Part shown: piece after piece, positions 1-9,219 of the stretch
How positions within the stretch are numbered: the stretch's first letter is position 1
Layout of the letters: the number at the start of each line of letters is the position of its first letter
Origin: RGIG4097 sp045613765
Lineage (GTDB): Bacteria; Bacillota; Clostridia; Christensenellales; CAG-917
Length of the DNA stretch: 64,000 nt
Direction of reading: 5' to 3'
NCBI GenBank assembly: GCA_045613765.1
Contig: JAZLBO010000018.1
Location: 71,605 to 135,604 of the forward strand
Notes under the pieces: generated by a model
The model's input: only the letters and a program-made list of their open reading frames with translations
Database searches by the model: none
What the model was told of the DNA's origin: nothing
Made by a program: the position numbers and the translations under genes

Positions 1-1799
1 GGAGAAACACCACTTATTCTTGATGCTTGACCAAGGTTTAAGGGGCGCACTTTGTCAAGTTTTTGACGTGCTTCAATGCGCAATGCTTTTATGGTGGAAT
101 AGTCTATGTCTTCGGGCAAAAGTTTGTCTTCAAGACGCTTTTGCTCACGGACAATTCCGTCTTCCTTTTCAAGATAGCCAGAGTATCTGCACTCAATGAT
201 TACGCTGTTGAGAGCCTCGTCATCACAGTCAAACGAAAGCAATCCTTTCACGTCTTCTGCAACGGCATTGGGACGTTTCATAAGGTCATTGATGGTGGGT
301 GTCTTTCTTGCGATAGGCTCATCCCACTTTGTGAGAATTTGGTCTGCAAGTTCCTTTGGCACAGTCTTTGATGACTCTTTGATTATTTGTGCCATTTGTT
401 CTTTTTTGGCTTGCAACACGGCATATCTTTCTTCACTGACAATGCCGAGTTCATATCCAAGTTCCGTAAGGCGCATATCTGCATTGTCTTGACGGAGTTT
501 GATACGGTGCTCTGCCCTTGCAGTCATCATACGATACGGCTCGTTTGTTCCTTTTGTCACAAGGTCATCAATAAGCACACCAATATATGCTTGATCACGG
601 CGAAGAACAAAGGGTGTTTTGCCTTCTATCTTGCGCACGGCATTGATGCCTGCCATAAGCCCTTGTGCCCCTGCTTCTTCGTAGCCACTGCTGCCGTTGA
701 TTTGTCCTGCAGAGAACAAGTTTTCCACCACTTTGCTTTCAAGAGATGGCTTTAATGCAAGGGGATCTATGCAATCATACTCAATGGCATAGGCATACTT
801 TGCAAAACGGCAGTTTTCAAGGCCGGGCAACGTGCGATACATCTTTTCTTGCACGTCGTGGGGCAATGAACTGGACATACCTTGTATATACATCTCATCA
901 CTGCCAAGTCCTTCGGGCTCAACAAAGATTTGATGGCGAGATTTATCCTTAAAGCGCACCACTTTATCCTCAATACTGGGGCAATATCTTGGGCCAACAC
1001 CACTTATACTGCCGTTGTACAAAGGACTGCGATGGATATTGTCAAGGATAATCTTGTGTGTTTCTTCGTTGGTGTATGTGAGATAGCAAGGTTCTTCCTT
1101 GAAGACGGACACCTTTGACATAAATGAGAATCTGTCTGTGTTTTCTCCAAGTTGAATTTCCATCTTTGAAAAATCAATGCTATCACGATATATTCTTGCA
1201 GGTGTGCCTGTCTTAAATCTGCGCATGGGCAAACCCAACTCAACAAGGTTATCTGTGAGTTTGGTTGCAGGTGCATATCCACTTGGGCCACTTGAAAGGG
1301 TATATTCCCCAGTGATGATACGTCCGTTGAGATAAACCCCAGATGCAATGATCACTGCCCTTGCAGAAAAACTATCCCCGCCTGCAAATTCAACACCACT
1401 TGCCTTGCCGTCAGTTGTAAGGATCTTGACTGCCTCGCCTTCATAGACGGTTATATTGGGGTTGCTCTGCAACTTTTCAAGCATAATCTCGTGGTAGAGA
1501 TTTTTGTCTTGTTGTCCACGAAGTGAATACACTGCAGGGCCTTTGGCACGATTGAGCATCTTAATCTGCACAAGTGATTGGTCTGCAGAAAGCCCCATCT
1601 CTCCACCGAGAGCGTCAATCTCACGGACGAGATGACCTTTGGCAGTGCCACCGATTGCAGGATTGCACGCCATATATGAAACAGTGCCCAAATCTGTACA
1701 GGAAAGCAAAACTTGTTTTCCAAGTCTTGCAACGGCAAAAGCCGATTCCACTCCTGCGTGGCCTGCCCCTATAACTATGACGTCAAACTTTGTTTCCAT
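1..1799 (-). CDS. mnmG: MnmG (GidA), tRNA U34 carboxymethylaminomethyl-modifying FAD protein, 3' end cut by window
   Basis: Reading back from an ATG at 1799 gives about 599 residues with no stop before the left edge. The N-terminus has the FAD-binding Rossmann motif GAGHAG and the MACNPAIGG signature, and the last visible residues are SRISGVSP, which in MnmG lie about 20 residues from the C-terminus. With MnmE, MnmG installs the (carboxymethyl)aminomethyl group on wobble U34 of several tRNAs, using FAD, NADH and a folate one-carbon unit. It lies 95 bp downstream of mnmE on the same strand, the common Firmicutes arrangement. A TATAAT about 25 nt upstream of the ATG suggests its own promoter; the SD is weak. 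Identity is clear; only the C-terminal tail is missing. Confidence 0.96.
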   Translation of the reverse strand, partial: METKFDVIVIGAGHAGVESAFAVARLGKQVLLSCTDLGTVSYMACNPAIGGTAKGHLVREIDALGGEMGLSADQSLVQIKMLNRAKGPAVYSLRGQQDKNLYHEIMLEKLQSNPNITVYEGEAVKILTTDGKASGVEFAGGDSFSARAVIIASGVYLNGRIITGEYTLSSGPSGYAPATKLTDNLVELGLPMRRFKTGTPARIYRDSIDFSKMEIQLGENTDRFSFMSKVSVFKEEPCYLTYTNEETHKIILDNIHRSPLYNGSISGVGPRYCPSIEDKVVRFKDKSRHQIFVEPEGLGSDEMYIQGMSSSLPHDVQEKMYRTLPGLENCRFAKYAYAIEYDCIDPLALKPSLESKVVENLFSAGQINGSSGYEEAGAQGLMAGINAVRKIEGKTPFVLRRDQAYIGVLIDDLVTKGTNEPYRMMTARAEHRIKLRQDNADMRLTELGYELGIVSEERYAVLQAKKEQMAQIIKESSKTVPKELADQILTKWDEPIARKTPTINDLMKRPNAVAEDVKGLLSFDCDDEALNSVIIECRYSGYLEKEDGIVREQKRLEDKLLPEDIDYSTIKALRIEARQKLDKVRPLNLGQASRISGVS

Positions 1800-1894
1800 G
1801 CTTTTCTCTATGGTAGATTATTATATCGTTGATTTGTGTTTTATTGATGTGTTTTGCTTGTCCGTTTTGTTGTTGTATATGCGTTTCAACACAC

Positions 1895-3214
1895 TTATTT
1901 GCCAACACAGAACTTTGAGAAGATACTGTCAACAATGTCTTCTGTGGCTGTTGCGCCTGTGATTTCGCCAAGGGAATTGTATGCCTCACGAAGATCAATA
2001 AGAACACAGTCTATTGTGTCAGTTTTGTTTGAAACGGCACTTTCTATGGACACAATCGCACTTTTAAGTGCCGATACGTGTCTTTGAGATGTGATAAGGT
2101 CGCCATCAATCGTGCCTTCTTCGTACACTGATGCCACTGCTTTTGCAAGGGCTTCAACACCTTCTCCTGTCTTTGCAGATATGGTGAAGATATTATCTCC
2201 TTCAGGTGCTTTGAAGCCGACGCTATCGCACTTATTATAGACATAGTACATTTTGCCGTTGGTGGCAAATTGCTCTATTTCGTTTTCCTTTGTTCCGTCA
2301 AGGACGTAAAGCACAACATCTGCGCCTTCTATTGCCTTTCTTGCTCTTTCTACACCTATTGTTTCAACAACGTCTTCACTTTCACGAAGTCCTGCCGTGT
2401 CGGTGAGATTGATAAGCACGCCACCCACTTCTGCACGTGCAGTGACTGTATCTCTTGTTGTGCCTGCAATGTCTGTGACAATGGCTCTATTTTCCCCTAC
2501 GAGAGCGTTGAGCAATGATGATTTGCCCACGTTGGGCTCGCCTGCGATTACAACGTCAACACCGTGCTTGGCAATACGTCCCATATAAAAGGTTTTTGCG
2601 AGCGCGTGTACGCGTGTGAGAATGTCAGGAAGGGTGTTGTCCAAGACGGGCATAACTTCGTCTTCCATTTCATCAGGATAGTCCAAAGACGCCTCAAGGG
2701 TTGCAAGGACTGTGAGAAGGTCGTCCATAATGCCGTTGACCTTTTCTGCCACGCCACCTTGCATCATACGATAGGCAGCACGGATACCTGCAGTGCTTTC
2801 TGCATGGATCATATCTGCCACGCCTTCTGCATCAGAAAGGGACATTCTGCCATTGAGATATGCTCTCTTTGTAAATTCCCCTGCTTCTGCCGGATATGCG
2901 CCTTTTTCAAGGATGGTTTCCACTGCGCCTTTCATAATACGCACGCCACCGTGAAGGTTAAATTCCACAGTGTCTTCCCCTGTGAAAGACTTATTTTCGG
3001 GGAAATATACTGCGTAGCCCTTGTCATTAAAGCCGTTGCCCACAAAAGTGCCAAAGGTCATTTTCAAAGGGTTTTCGGCAAGGATTTGCCCTGCACCTTG
3101 ACCTTTCTTAAAGAAAACAGCATCGGCTATTTTCAGTGCGTCCTTTCCTGATATACGCACAATGCCGATGCCGCCAGCCCCTATGGGCGTAGAAATTGCA
3201 ACTATTGTCTTCAT
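1895..3214 (-). CDS. mnmE: MnmE (TrmE), tRNA-modifying GTPase
   Basis: A 439-residue protein with the MnmE order of domains: an N-terminal folate-binding domain, then a helical domain with an embedded Ras-like G domain. The P-loop GEPNVGKS, the DTAG switch motif, NKCD, and the C-terminal FCVGK (a variant of the catalytic CIGK) are all readable. It acts with MnmG on U34 of tRNAs reading split codon boxes; GTP hydrolysis drives the cycle. Its ATG overlaps the stop of jag by one base, so the two are translationally coupled in the jag-mnmE-mnmG run. Length matches the family (about 450). Confidence 0.97.
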   Translation of the reverse strand: MKTIVAISTPIGAGGIGIVRISGKDALKIADAVFFKKGQGAGQILAENPLKMTFGTFVGNGFNDKGYAVYFPENKSFTGEDTVEFNLHGGVRIMKGAVETILEKGAYPAEAGEFTKRAYLNGRMSLSDAEGVADMIHAESTAGIRAAYRMMQGGVAEKVNGIMDDLLTVLATLEASLDYPDEMEDEVMPVLDNTLPDILTRVHALAKTFYMGRIAKHGVDVVIAGEPNVGKSSLLNALVGENRAIVTDIAGTTRDTVTARAEVGGVLINLTDTAGLRESEDVVETIGVERARKAIEGADVVLYVLDGTKENEIEQFATNGKMYYVYNKCDSVGFKAPEGDNIFTISAKTGEGVEALAKAVASVYEEGTIDGDLITSQRHVSALKSAIVSIESAVSNKTDTIDCVLIDLREAYNSLGEITGATATEDIVDSIFSKFCVGK

Positions 3215-4056
3215 TATCTCTTTTTTCCACCAAAACTTTTGAATTTGGGAGGACCTGTTTTGACGGTTGTCGGTTTTACAAAGTCGTCTTCTTCGCTGAG
3301 AAGTGAATACACTTTTCCATCGGGAATATCGTCATAATTGACTTCCTTCTTCTCACGACGAGGTCTATCCGTTTTGTTTTGATCGTTTTTGCGATTGCCA
3401 CGATTGTTATTGTTGCCACCGCGATTGTTTTTGCGTCTTTCTCCCTTGAGTTCGACACCCTTGGGGATGATGACGATATGACGAGATACGTCTTCGCCTT
3501 CGCTGACTGTGTCTGCAAGTTCACTATCCACAAGTGCGCTGTGTATGACACGTCTTTCAAAGGGATTCATTGGTTCAAGTTCAATCTTTCTGCAAGTGCG
3601 ATGTGCCTTTTCTGCAAGGCGAAGGGCAAGTGCAGTGAGTGTTTCACGTCTTTTTTCACGGTAGTTTTCACTGTCAACCACCACTTTCTTTATATCACTC
3701 TTTTCTTGATTGAGATATGTCAATACCAGATATTGTATTGCATCAAGGGCTTCTCCACGGTAGCCGATTGCTGTGCCACTGTCTTCCCCTGTAATTTCAA
3801 TATTCAAAGTGCCGTCTTGGTCGGTGACGGTTGCCCTTGACACCAACTGCATCTTTTCAAGAAGGCCGTTGACAAAGTCTTCGACTTTGGTGAAAATGGT
3901 TTCAATAATACTCACTCTCACTTGTGCCTTTGAAAAAAGACCACCCTTATGAAGTACTTCCACGTTGACTCTGTCACGGCTGACACCAAGTTGTTCAAGT
4001 GCATTTGCCACGGCAAGATCAACTGTTGAAGCTTTGACTTCCACAAATTTGTTCAT
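3214..4056 (-). CDS. jag: Jag/KhpB (EloR), KH-R3H RNA-binding protein
   Basis: 280 residues: a Jag_N domain (about 1-55), a KH domain with GEDSGTAIGYRGEALDAIQYL, an R3H domain with RREKRRETLTALALRLAEKA and NPFERRVIHSAL, then a basic Asn/Arg/Gly-rich tail (about 205-260) that is probably disordered. Members bind RNA and, in other Gram-positives, take part in control of cell elongation and division. The gene has a good SD (TAGGAG) and sits 8 bp after yidC, the conserved Firmicutes pairing. The RGG-like tail is longer than in many homologues and may add RNA contacts (inference). Confidence 0.93.
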   Translation of the reverse strand: MNKFVEVKASTVDLAVANALEQLGVSRDRVNVEVLHKGGLFSKAQVRVSIIETIFTKVEDFVNGLLEKMQLVSRATVTDQDGTLNIEITGEDSGTAIGYRGEALDAIQYLVLTYLNQEKSDIKKVVVDSENYREKRRETLTALALRLAEKAHRTCRKIELEPMNPFERRVIHSALVDSELADTVSEGEDVSRHIVIIPKGVELKGERRKNNRGGNNNNRGNRKNDQNKTDRPRREKKEVNYDDIPDGKVYSLLSEEDDFVKPTTVKTGPPKFKSFGGKKR

Positions 4057-4064
4057 ATATACTC

Positions 4065-5309
4065 CTATTTCTTTGCCTTAACCTTGGCAGGCTTGACTTT
4101 GCCTTCCTTTTCACGCTTGTCGGCAATCATAAATGCAAGGTTGCAAATAAGACCAATCAATGTTGCAATCAATGAACTGACCAACATATAAAGAGCAAAT
4201 GCAGATGAATACATGAGTGTAAATACTGCCGTAATCAAAGGCAACGTATATTGCATCATCTTCATGCTTGCTTGGCTTTGGTCTTGTGCATTGGGCTCTT
4301 GACCTTCTTTGGGTTGTCCCAAATTCTTGAGGTTTGCCCACTTTTCCTTGAAGGATTTCTTTTCCTTCTTTTCACCGTTGCCTTGAGATGCCGTCATAAG
4401 TTTTTGCGACACGATGCTCAACACAAGTGAAAAGACGGGGAGCAAGAGCCATCCATTCCATGAGCCGTTTTTACCCCAGCCACCTTGACCAATGAGTTTG
4501 CCCATGACTGATTCATATTCGTCTGCTGTGACGCCTGTGATACGTGATGTTGCAATGCCAGATTGACCTGTGACTGATTCATAGTCAGGAACTTCAGGCG
4601 CCCAACTATCTGCAGAGAATATGTTTTTGATCCAAAGGAAACTTCTGCTTTCCACTTGTTTGTCTGCATAGTAGAAATCGTAGACTGCTTGTTGAGCCTT
4701 TCCTTCTGCTATTTCATAATCTGCGCCGTTGCCTTGGAAGTTTTCCCAATCTTCGCCAAGTTCTTGTGTCATGGTTGCCTCATACACCTTGCGACAATCA
4801 ACGTAGTCTGTGGCAAATTTCCAACCTGTCATTTCTCTGAAACCGGCAAAAATGGTGATGATCACAACCAATGAAACGATTGTGGGAAGGCATGCGCCAA
4901 ACATAGAATACTTTTCTCTCTTGTAGAGAGCCATTTGTTCTTGTTGCATTCTTTGTCTGTCATCGCCATATTTTGCTTGAAGCACCTCAAGTTCGGGCTT
5001 CATGCGTTCCATGATCTTTCCATTTTTACGGGCGACAAGTTTTTGCCAAATATCCAAAGGTGACAATGCAACCTTCAAGATAACTGTAAATGCAACCACT
5101 GTCCAGCCAAAGTTGCCAATGTTTTCATACAAAATGTAGATGAATTTGGCAATCCAGTTGCTAAGTTCGGGGTCTGCATTTTTGTCAGATACGTCATATA
5201 TTCCTGCATCACTGTTGCAAGCAGAAAGGACAATGCAACATACGCCAATGACCAAAGCCACGGCGTAGATGAGAGCCTTTTTCTTACGAGCATAGTCTAA
5301 ACGAGCCAT
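4065..5309 (-). CDS. yidC: YidC/Oxa1 membrane protein insertase, lipoprotein type
   Basis: 414 residues. The N-terminus is basic and hydrophobic and ends in a lipobox LSAC (Cys31), as in SpoIIIJ/YidC lipoproteins. A membrane segment near 67-87 leads into the conserved amphipathic hairpin (WQKLVARKNGKIMERMKPEL), and hydrophobic segments follow near 125-145, 285-305 and 345-385. It inserts membrane proteins alone or with SecYEG. Two oddities: an extracellular insert of about 110 residues (about 165-280) that short Firmicutes YidCs lack, and Lys79 in ILKVALSPL where the groove arginine is usual (inference from alignment by eye). The start codon overlaps the end of yidD. Confidence 0.95.
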   Translation of the reverse strand: MARLDYARKKKALIYAVALVIGVCCIVLSACNSDAGIYDVSDKNADPELSNWIAKFIYILYENIGNFGWTVVAFTVILKVALSPLDIWQKLVARKNGKIMERMKPELEVLQAKYGDDRQRMQQEQMALYKREKYSMFGACLPTIVSLVVIITIFAGFREMTGWKFATDYVDCRKVYEATMTQELGEDWENFQGNGADYEIAEGKAQQAVYDFYYADKQVESRSFLWIKNIFSADSWAPEVPDYESVTGQSGIATSRITGVTADEYESVMGKLIGQGGWGKNGSWNGWLLLPVFSLVLSIVSQKLMTASQGNGEKKEKKSFKEKWANLKNLGQPKEGQEPNAQDQSQASMKMMQYTLPLITAVFTLMYSSAFALYMLVSSLIATLIGLICNLAFMIADKREKEGKVKPAKVKAKK

Positions 5310-5542
5310 TTTGCATTTCCTCGATAATTTTCTTTTACAGGGTCAAAGCCACCCTTTGAAAAAGGGTTGCATCGTAAAATACGCCACGAGCCCATGGCAA
5401 TACCCTTGACGACACCGTGTTTTTTGATGGCGTCAAAAGCATACATTGAGCAAGTTGGCACGTATTTACAATTCCTGCCGATATAGGGGCTTAAAGTCGC
5501 TTTATACCAATGCAAAGCCTTATAGCACAGTTTTTTCAACAT
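5297..5542 (-). CDS. yidD: YidD, membrane protein insertion efficiency factor
   Basis: 81 residues if translation starts at MLKKLCYKAL (5542), the start that matches the family and has an AGGCAGG-like SD; the frame stays open 11 codons further upstream inside rnpA. It carries the YidD signatures NCKYVPTCSMYA, RILRCNPF and GGFDPV. YidD is a small peripheral membrane protein thought to help YidC-dependent insertion. It overlaps the 3' end of rnpA by 23 bp and the start of yidC by 13 bp, so rnpA-yidD-yidC form one tightly coupled unit. Confidence 0.93.
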   Translation of the reverse strand: MLKKLCYKALHWYKATLSPYIGRNCKYVPTCSMYAFDAIKKHGVVKGIAMGSWRILRCNPFSKGGFDPVKENYRGNAKWLV

Positions 5543-5867
5543 ACTTGCCTGCCTTTGCAAAGATGTCTTTGACATCTTCGGTTATAGTGTAAAAATCACC
5601 TTCCGCCGCCGTGGACTTTGCCACTATGACGTAAGTGTACCCTTTTTGAATTTCAGGGAAGATCTTGTTGACCCCTTCTCTTATCAGCCTTTTGACTCTG
5701 TTTCGCACAACAGCACCCCCCACCTTTTTGGATACGGAGATGCCGATCTTTATCCCACCACGAGATTTTGTGTAAAGTAGCAGTAGATGACGGGCAGAAG
5801 ATTTTTCGCCTTTTTTATAGACGTAATTAAACGCCGATCTTCTTTTCAGTCGGAACTGCTTTTGCAT
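5520..5867 (-). CDS. rnpA: RNase P protein component
   Basis: 115 residues with the RNase P protein signature VGGAVVRNRVKRLIRE (RNR motif) in a small basic protein. It binds the RNase P RNA and helps position pre-tRNA leaders for 5' maturation. It lies 5 bp downstream of rpmH, the near-universal rpmH-rnpA order, and overlaps yidD at its 3' end. Length is typical (110-120). Confidence 0.97.
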   Translation of the reverse strand: MQKQFRLKRRSAFNYVYKKGEKSSARHLLLLYTKSRGGIKIGISVSKKVGGAVVRNRVKRLIREGVNKIFPEIQKGYTYVIVAKSTAAEGDFYTITEDVKDIFAKAGKYVEKTVL

Positions 5868-5872
5868 TTTAC

Positions 5873-6007
5873 TTATGCGCTGAGAACCTTTCTGCCTCTT
5901 GCACGTCTGCGCTTCAAGACCTTTCTGCCACTTGTTGACTTCATTCTTTCACGGAATCCGTGGACTTTGCTTCTTTGTCTTTTCTTGGGTTGGTAAGTTT
6001 GTTTCAT
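5873..6007 (-). CDS. rpmH: Ribosomal protein bL34
   Basis: A 44-residue, highly basic protein starting MKQTYQPKKRQR and containing KVHGFRERM and GRKVLKRRRARGR, the hallmark of bL34. It is a structural protein of the large ribosomal subunit. A good SD (GGAGG) precedes the ATG at 6007. In many bacteria rpmH sits next to dnaA at the origin; here dnaA is about 22 kb away, so the usual junction has been broken. Confidence 0.97.
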   Translation of the reverse strand: MKQTYQPKKRQRSKVHGFRERMKSTSGRKVLKRRRARGRKVLSA

Positions 6008-6239
6008 TATTGTTTCCTCCGTTTAGGATAATTAGTTTTCTTTTATATACATATAAAAATATATGCTTGCCTATTATAAGTGAAAGACGTGCTTGTGTCA
6101 ACTGATTTCACTGCTTTAGGGGCTTATGAAAGTTGACACATTGTCTTTTCAGTATGATTTTGGTTATGTTTTTGTGGTTTTTTTGATATTTGGGCTTTGG
6201 TTTCCACTGCTTTTCAGTGGGTTTGCACCATTTTGCCTA
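6008..6239. other. Intergenic region between argS and rpmH
   Basis: 232 bp that must hold the rpmH-rnpA-yidD-yidC promoter. It contains AT-rich stretches (about 6030-6065) but I see no DnaA boxes or convincing conserved RNA. Confidence 0.4.
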
Positions 6240-7925
6240 TTACATCACTTCGGGAGCGTCAATGCCAAGAAGTGCAAGACCTTCCTTGATTGTTCTGCCA
6301 ACGATATCTGTGAGCATAAGGCGTGCGTTCTTCACTCTTTCGTCATCAACAACGATACGGTGTCCAATGTAGAAACGATTGAATTTTTCTGCAAGGTCAA
6401 CGATATGTCTTGTGACAACGTTGGGCTCACGCACCTTTGCAGATTGCTTGACTGCGTCGCCAAACGTAAGAATGCTCTTGACAACTTCGTAGCCGTCGTC
6501 ATCAGTGATTGATGAAAGGTCGATATTGTTCAAATCATATTCGCCACCCTTTCTCAATGCGCTCTTTGAACGAGCATAAGTGTATTGAACATAAGGTGCA
6601 GTTTCGCCGTCAAAATTGAGGACCTTGTCGTATGAGAAAACGATATCTTTGATACGATTGTTCCACAGTGCCGAGAAGACAACTGCACCTACACCAACGC
6701 TTTCTGCAGTTTGTTCTTTGTTTTCAAGATTGGGGTTCTTTTCTTCAATGATTGCACGTGCTTTTTCCACTGCTTTGTCAAGAACTTCCTTGAGCCAAAC
6801 AACTCTGCCTTGACGTGTTGACATAGAGCCATCTTCCATGCTCACCATACCAAATGCGATATGCTCAACATCATCCTTTCCTGCAAAATCCATAAGTTCA
6901 AGCACCTTAAACACTTGCTTAAAGTGCAGATTTTGTTGATATGCGACAACGTAAAGGCACTTGTGGAAGTCATAGGTTTGCTTGCGATACACTGCTGCCG
7001 CAATATCTCTTGTGGCATAGAGAGATGCTCCGTCTGCCTTCACCAAAAGACAAGGAGGCATATTGTATTCTTCAAGGTTTACAACCTTTGCGCCTTCGCT
7101 TGTTTCAAGAAGTCCTTTGTCTTCAAGTTCGTCAAGAATAGGTTGCATTTTGTCATTGTAGAAAGACTCGCCGTTGTAACTGTCAAAGTTGATTTTAAGG
7201 CGATCATATATCTTTGAAACTGCCTTCATTGTCACGTCTTTGAAGGTGTCAAAATATGCATTTGCTTCTTTGTCGCCATCTTCAATACGCTTAAACCATG
7301 CTCTTGCCTCATCATCCATTGAAGGATTGTTTTCGCTTTCTTGATGGTATTTCACATAGAGTGAATTAAGGAAGTATTCATCATTTTCTGCAATTTCTTC
7401 GAGTGATGACCACTTTCTTGTTGCAACGATAAGTTTGCCAAATTGTGTACCCCAGTCGCCAAGGTGGTTGATGCCAACTACGTTGTAGCCAAGGTGCTTG
7501 AAGATACGATAAAGTGCGCCACCAATGACTGTGGTTGAAAGGTGTCCAATATGGAAAGGCTTGGCAATGTTCACTGAACTATAGTCAATGCAGATTGTTT
7601 TGCCGTTGCCTTCATCACTGCCACCTACATTTTCTTCGCCAAGAAGTGTGATGAGTGTCTTTGCAATGCCTTCACGATTGAGATAAATGTTGAGATAGCC
7701 ACCTACAACGTCAACCTTTTCAATGAAATCGATATTTTCAAGTGATTTTGAAAGTTCGGTTGCAATTTGAGGGGGTGCTTTTCTCAACGTGCGTGAAAAC
7801 TTGAAGCAAGGAAGACAAATATCTCCCATTTTGCTATCTTTGGGCACTTCAAATGCCCCAAGGATTTCTTCTGCAGTGATTTGCTCGTTTGAGAGTGCTT
7901 GTGCAAGTTGTTTGTCAAATAACAT
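6240..7925 (-). CDS. argS: Arginyl-tRNA synthetase
   Basis: 561 residues, class I aminoacyl-tRNA synthetase. The N-terminal additional domain is followed by the HIGH signature in SSVNIAKPFHIGHLST (about 117-132), and the C-terminus ends in the DALR-type anticodon-binding domain (LALLGIDAPEVM). The KMSKS loop is degenerate (SMSTRQGRVVWL), which is normal for many ArgRS. It charges tRNA-Arg in the cytoplasm. SD TAGGA lies upstream of the ATG. It is a single-gene unit between rpmH and ychF. Confidence 0.96.
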   Translation of the reverse strand: MLFDKQLAQALSNEQITAEEILGAFEVPKDSKMGDICLPCFKFSRTLRKAPPQIATELSKSLENIDFIEKVDVVGGYLNIYLNREGIAKTLITLLGEENVGGSDEGNGKTICIDYSSVNIAKPFHIGHLSTTVIGGALYRIFKHLGYNVVGINHLGDWGTQFGKLIVATRKWSSLEEIAENDEYFLNSLYVKYHQESENNPSMDDEARAWFKRIEDGDKEANAYFDTFKDVTMKAVSKIYDRLKINFDSYNGESFYNDKMQPILDELEDKGLLETSEGAKVVNLEEYNMPPCLLVKADGASLYATRDIAAAVYRKQTYDFHKCLYVVAYQQNLHFKQVFKVLELMDFAGKDDVEHIAFGMVSMEDGSMSTRQGRVVWLKEVLDKAVEKARAIIEEKNPNLENKEQTAESVGVGAVVFSALWNNRIKDIVFSYDKVLNFDGETAPYVQYTYARSKSALRKGGEYDLNNIDLSSITDDDGYEVVKSILTFGDAVKQSAKVREPNVVTRHIVDLAEKFNRFYIGHRIVVDDERVKNARLMLTDIVGRTIKEGLALLGIDAPEVM

Positions 7926-8037
7926 ATTTTCCTACCATTTTCTTTGCTATGCAAAGATTTTCTATTCTACCGTTTATTTTCTTTGATTTTCGTGAGATTT
8001 TGTAGATTTTGCGCCCTTATTCTCGGAGATTTGTTGA

Positions 8038-9120
8038 TTACACGTTGAAACGGAACAATACGACGTCATTGTCTTGCATGACGTATTCCTTTCCTTCACT
8101 TCTCACTTTGCCTCTTTCCTTTGCCACGTTAAATGAGCCACAGTCAAGGAGTGTTTGATAGTCCACGATTTCTGCTCTAATAAAGCCTTTTTCAAAATCG
8201 CTGTGGATTTTGCCTGCTGCTTGGGGTGCTTTTGTGCCTCTTTCAATTGTCCAAGCACGGGTTTCCTTTTCCCCTGCAGTGAGATAACTGATAAGGCCGA
8301 GCAAATCGTATGATGCACTGACAAGTTTGTCAAGACCACTTTCTGTAAGGCCGTATTCTTCCATAAAGACCATTCTGTCTTCGTCTTCAAGGGCAATGAG
8401 ATCTTCTTCGAGTTTTGCACAAAGGACAATACATCCTGCGCCTTCTTCGCTTGCGCCTTTCTTAACTGCTTCGGTGTAATCGTTGCCGCCGACTGACATT
8501 TCATCTACGTTGGCAACGTAAATGACAGGTTTTGACGTGAGAAGGAATTGTTCTTCCATATATGCCTTAAATTCGTCATCTACCTCCAATGTGCGAAGGG
8601 GTTTGCCATCTTCAAGCCATTTTTTCATCTTTTCAAGGCGTTCTACGTCCACTGCGTACTTTTTGTCTGCTTTGAGCATAGATATTGCCTTTGGCAATCT
8701 TCTGTCTATTGCTTCAATATCTGCAAAGATGAGTTCAAGGTTGATGGTTTCCATATCACGAAGGGGGGACACCGATCCATCTACGTGTGTGATGTTTTCA
8801 TCATCAAAGCATCTTACGACGTGGACGATTGCATCAACTTCACGGATATGTGAAAGGAATTTGTTGCCAAGTCCTTCCCCTCTGCTTGCGCCTTTGACAA
8901 GACCTGCGATATCCACAAACTCAAGGGTTGTGGGTGTGATTTTCTTGCTATCGTAAAGGGCAGCAAGTTTGTCAAGTCTTTCATCTGGCACTGCAACGAT
9001 ACCCACATTGGGCTCGATTGTGCAGAAAGGATAGTTGGCTGCTTGTGCGCCTGCTTTTGTGATTGCGTTGAAAAGTGTGCTTTTGCCTACGTTGGGAAGA
9101 CCTACTACGCCGAGTTTCAT
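8038..9120 (-). CDS. ychF: YchF/OLA1-type redox-regulated ATPase
   Basis: 360 residues with the P-loop GLPNVGKST at the extreme N-terminus, NYPFCTIEPNVG, DIAGLVKGAS and an NVDE motif in place of the GTP-specific NKxD, the change that makes YchF prefer ATP. The C-terminal TGS domain follows. It is a ribosome-associated Obg-family ATPase. Strong SD (AAGGAG). Full-length and typical. Confidence 0.96.
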   Translation of the reverse strand: MKLGVVGLPNVGKSTLFNAITKAGAQAANYPFCTIEPNVGIVAVPDERLDKLAALYDSKKITPTTLEFVDIAGLVKGASRGEGLGNKFLSHIREVDAIVHVVRCFDDENITHVDGSVSPLRDMETINLELIFADIEAIDRRLPKAISMLKADKKYAVDVERLEKMKKWLEDGKPLRTLEVDDEFKAYMEEQFLLTSKPVIYVANVDEMSVGGNDYTEAVKKGASEEGAGCIVLCAKLEEDLIALEDEDRMVFMEEYGLTESGLDKLVSASYDLLGLISYLTAGEKETRAWTIERGTKAPQAAGKIHSDFEKGFIRAEIVDYQTLLDCGSFNVAKERGKVRSEGKEYVMQDNDVVLFRFNV

Positions 9121-9219
9121 ATTTCTCCTTGTGCGACGACGGAAAAATCCGTTCTAATACGCGATATCTTAAATACAATATTTTAGTATAAACTAAAAAA
9201 GGGAGTTAGTAAAGAGAAA

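Noticed and set aside
2564..3151. 195-codon plus-strand frame
   Set aside because: Antisense to mnmE, Cys/His-rich shadow translation.
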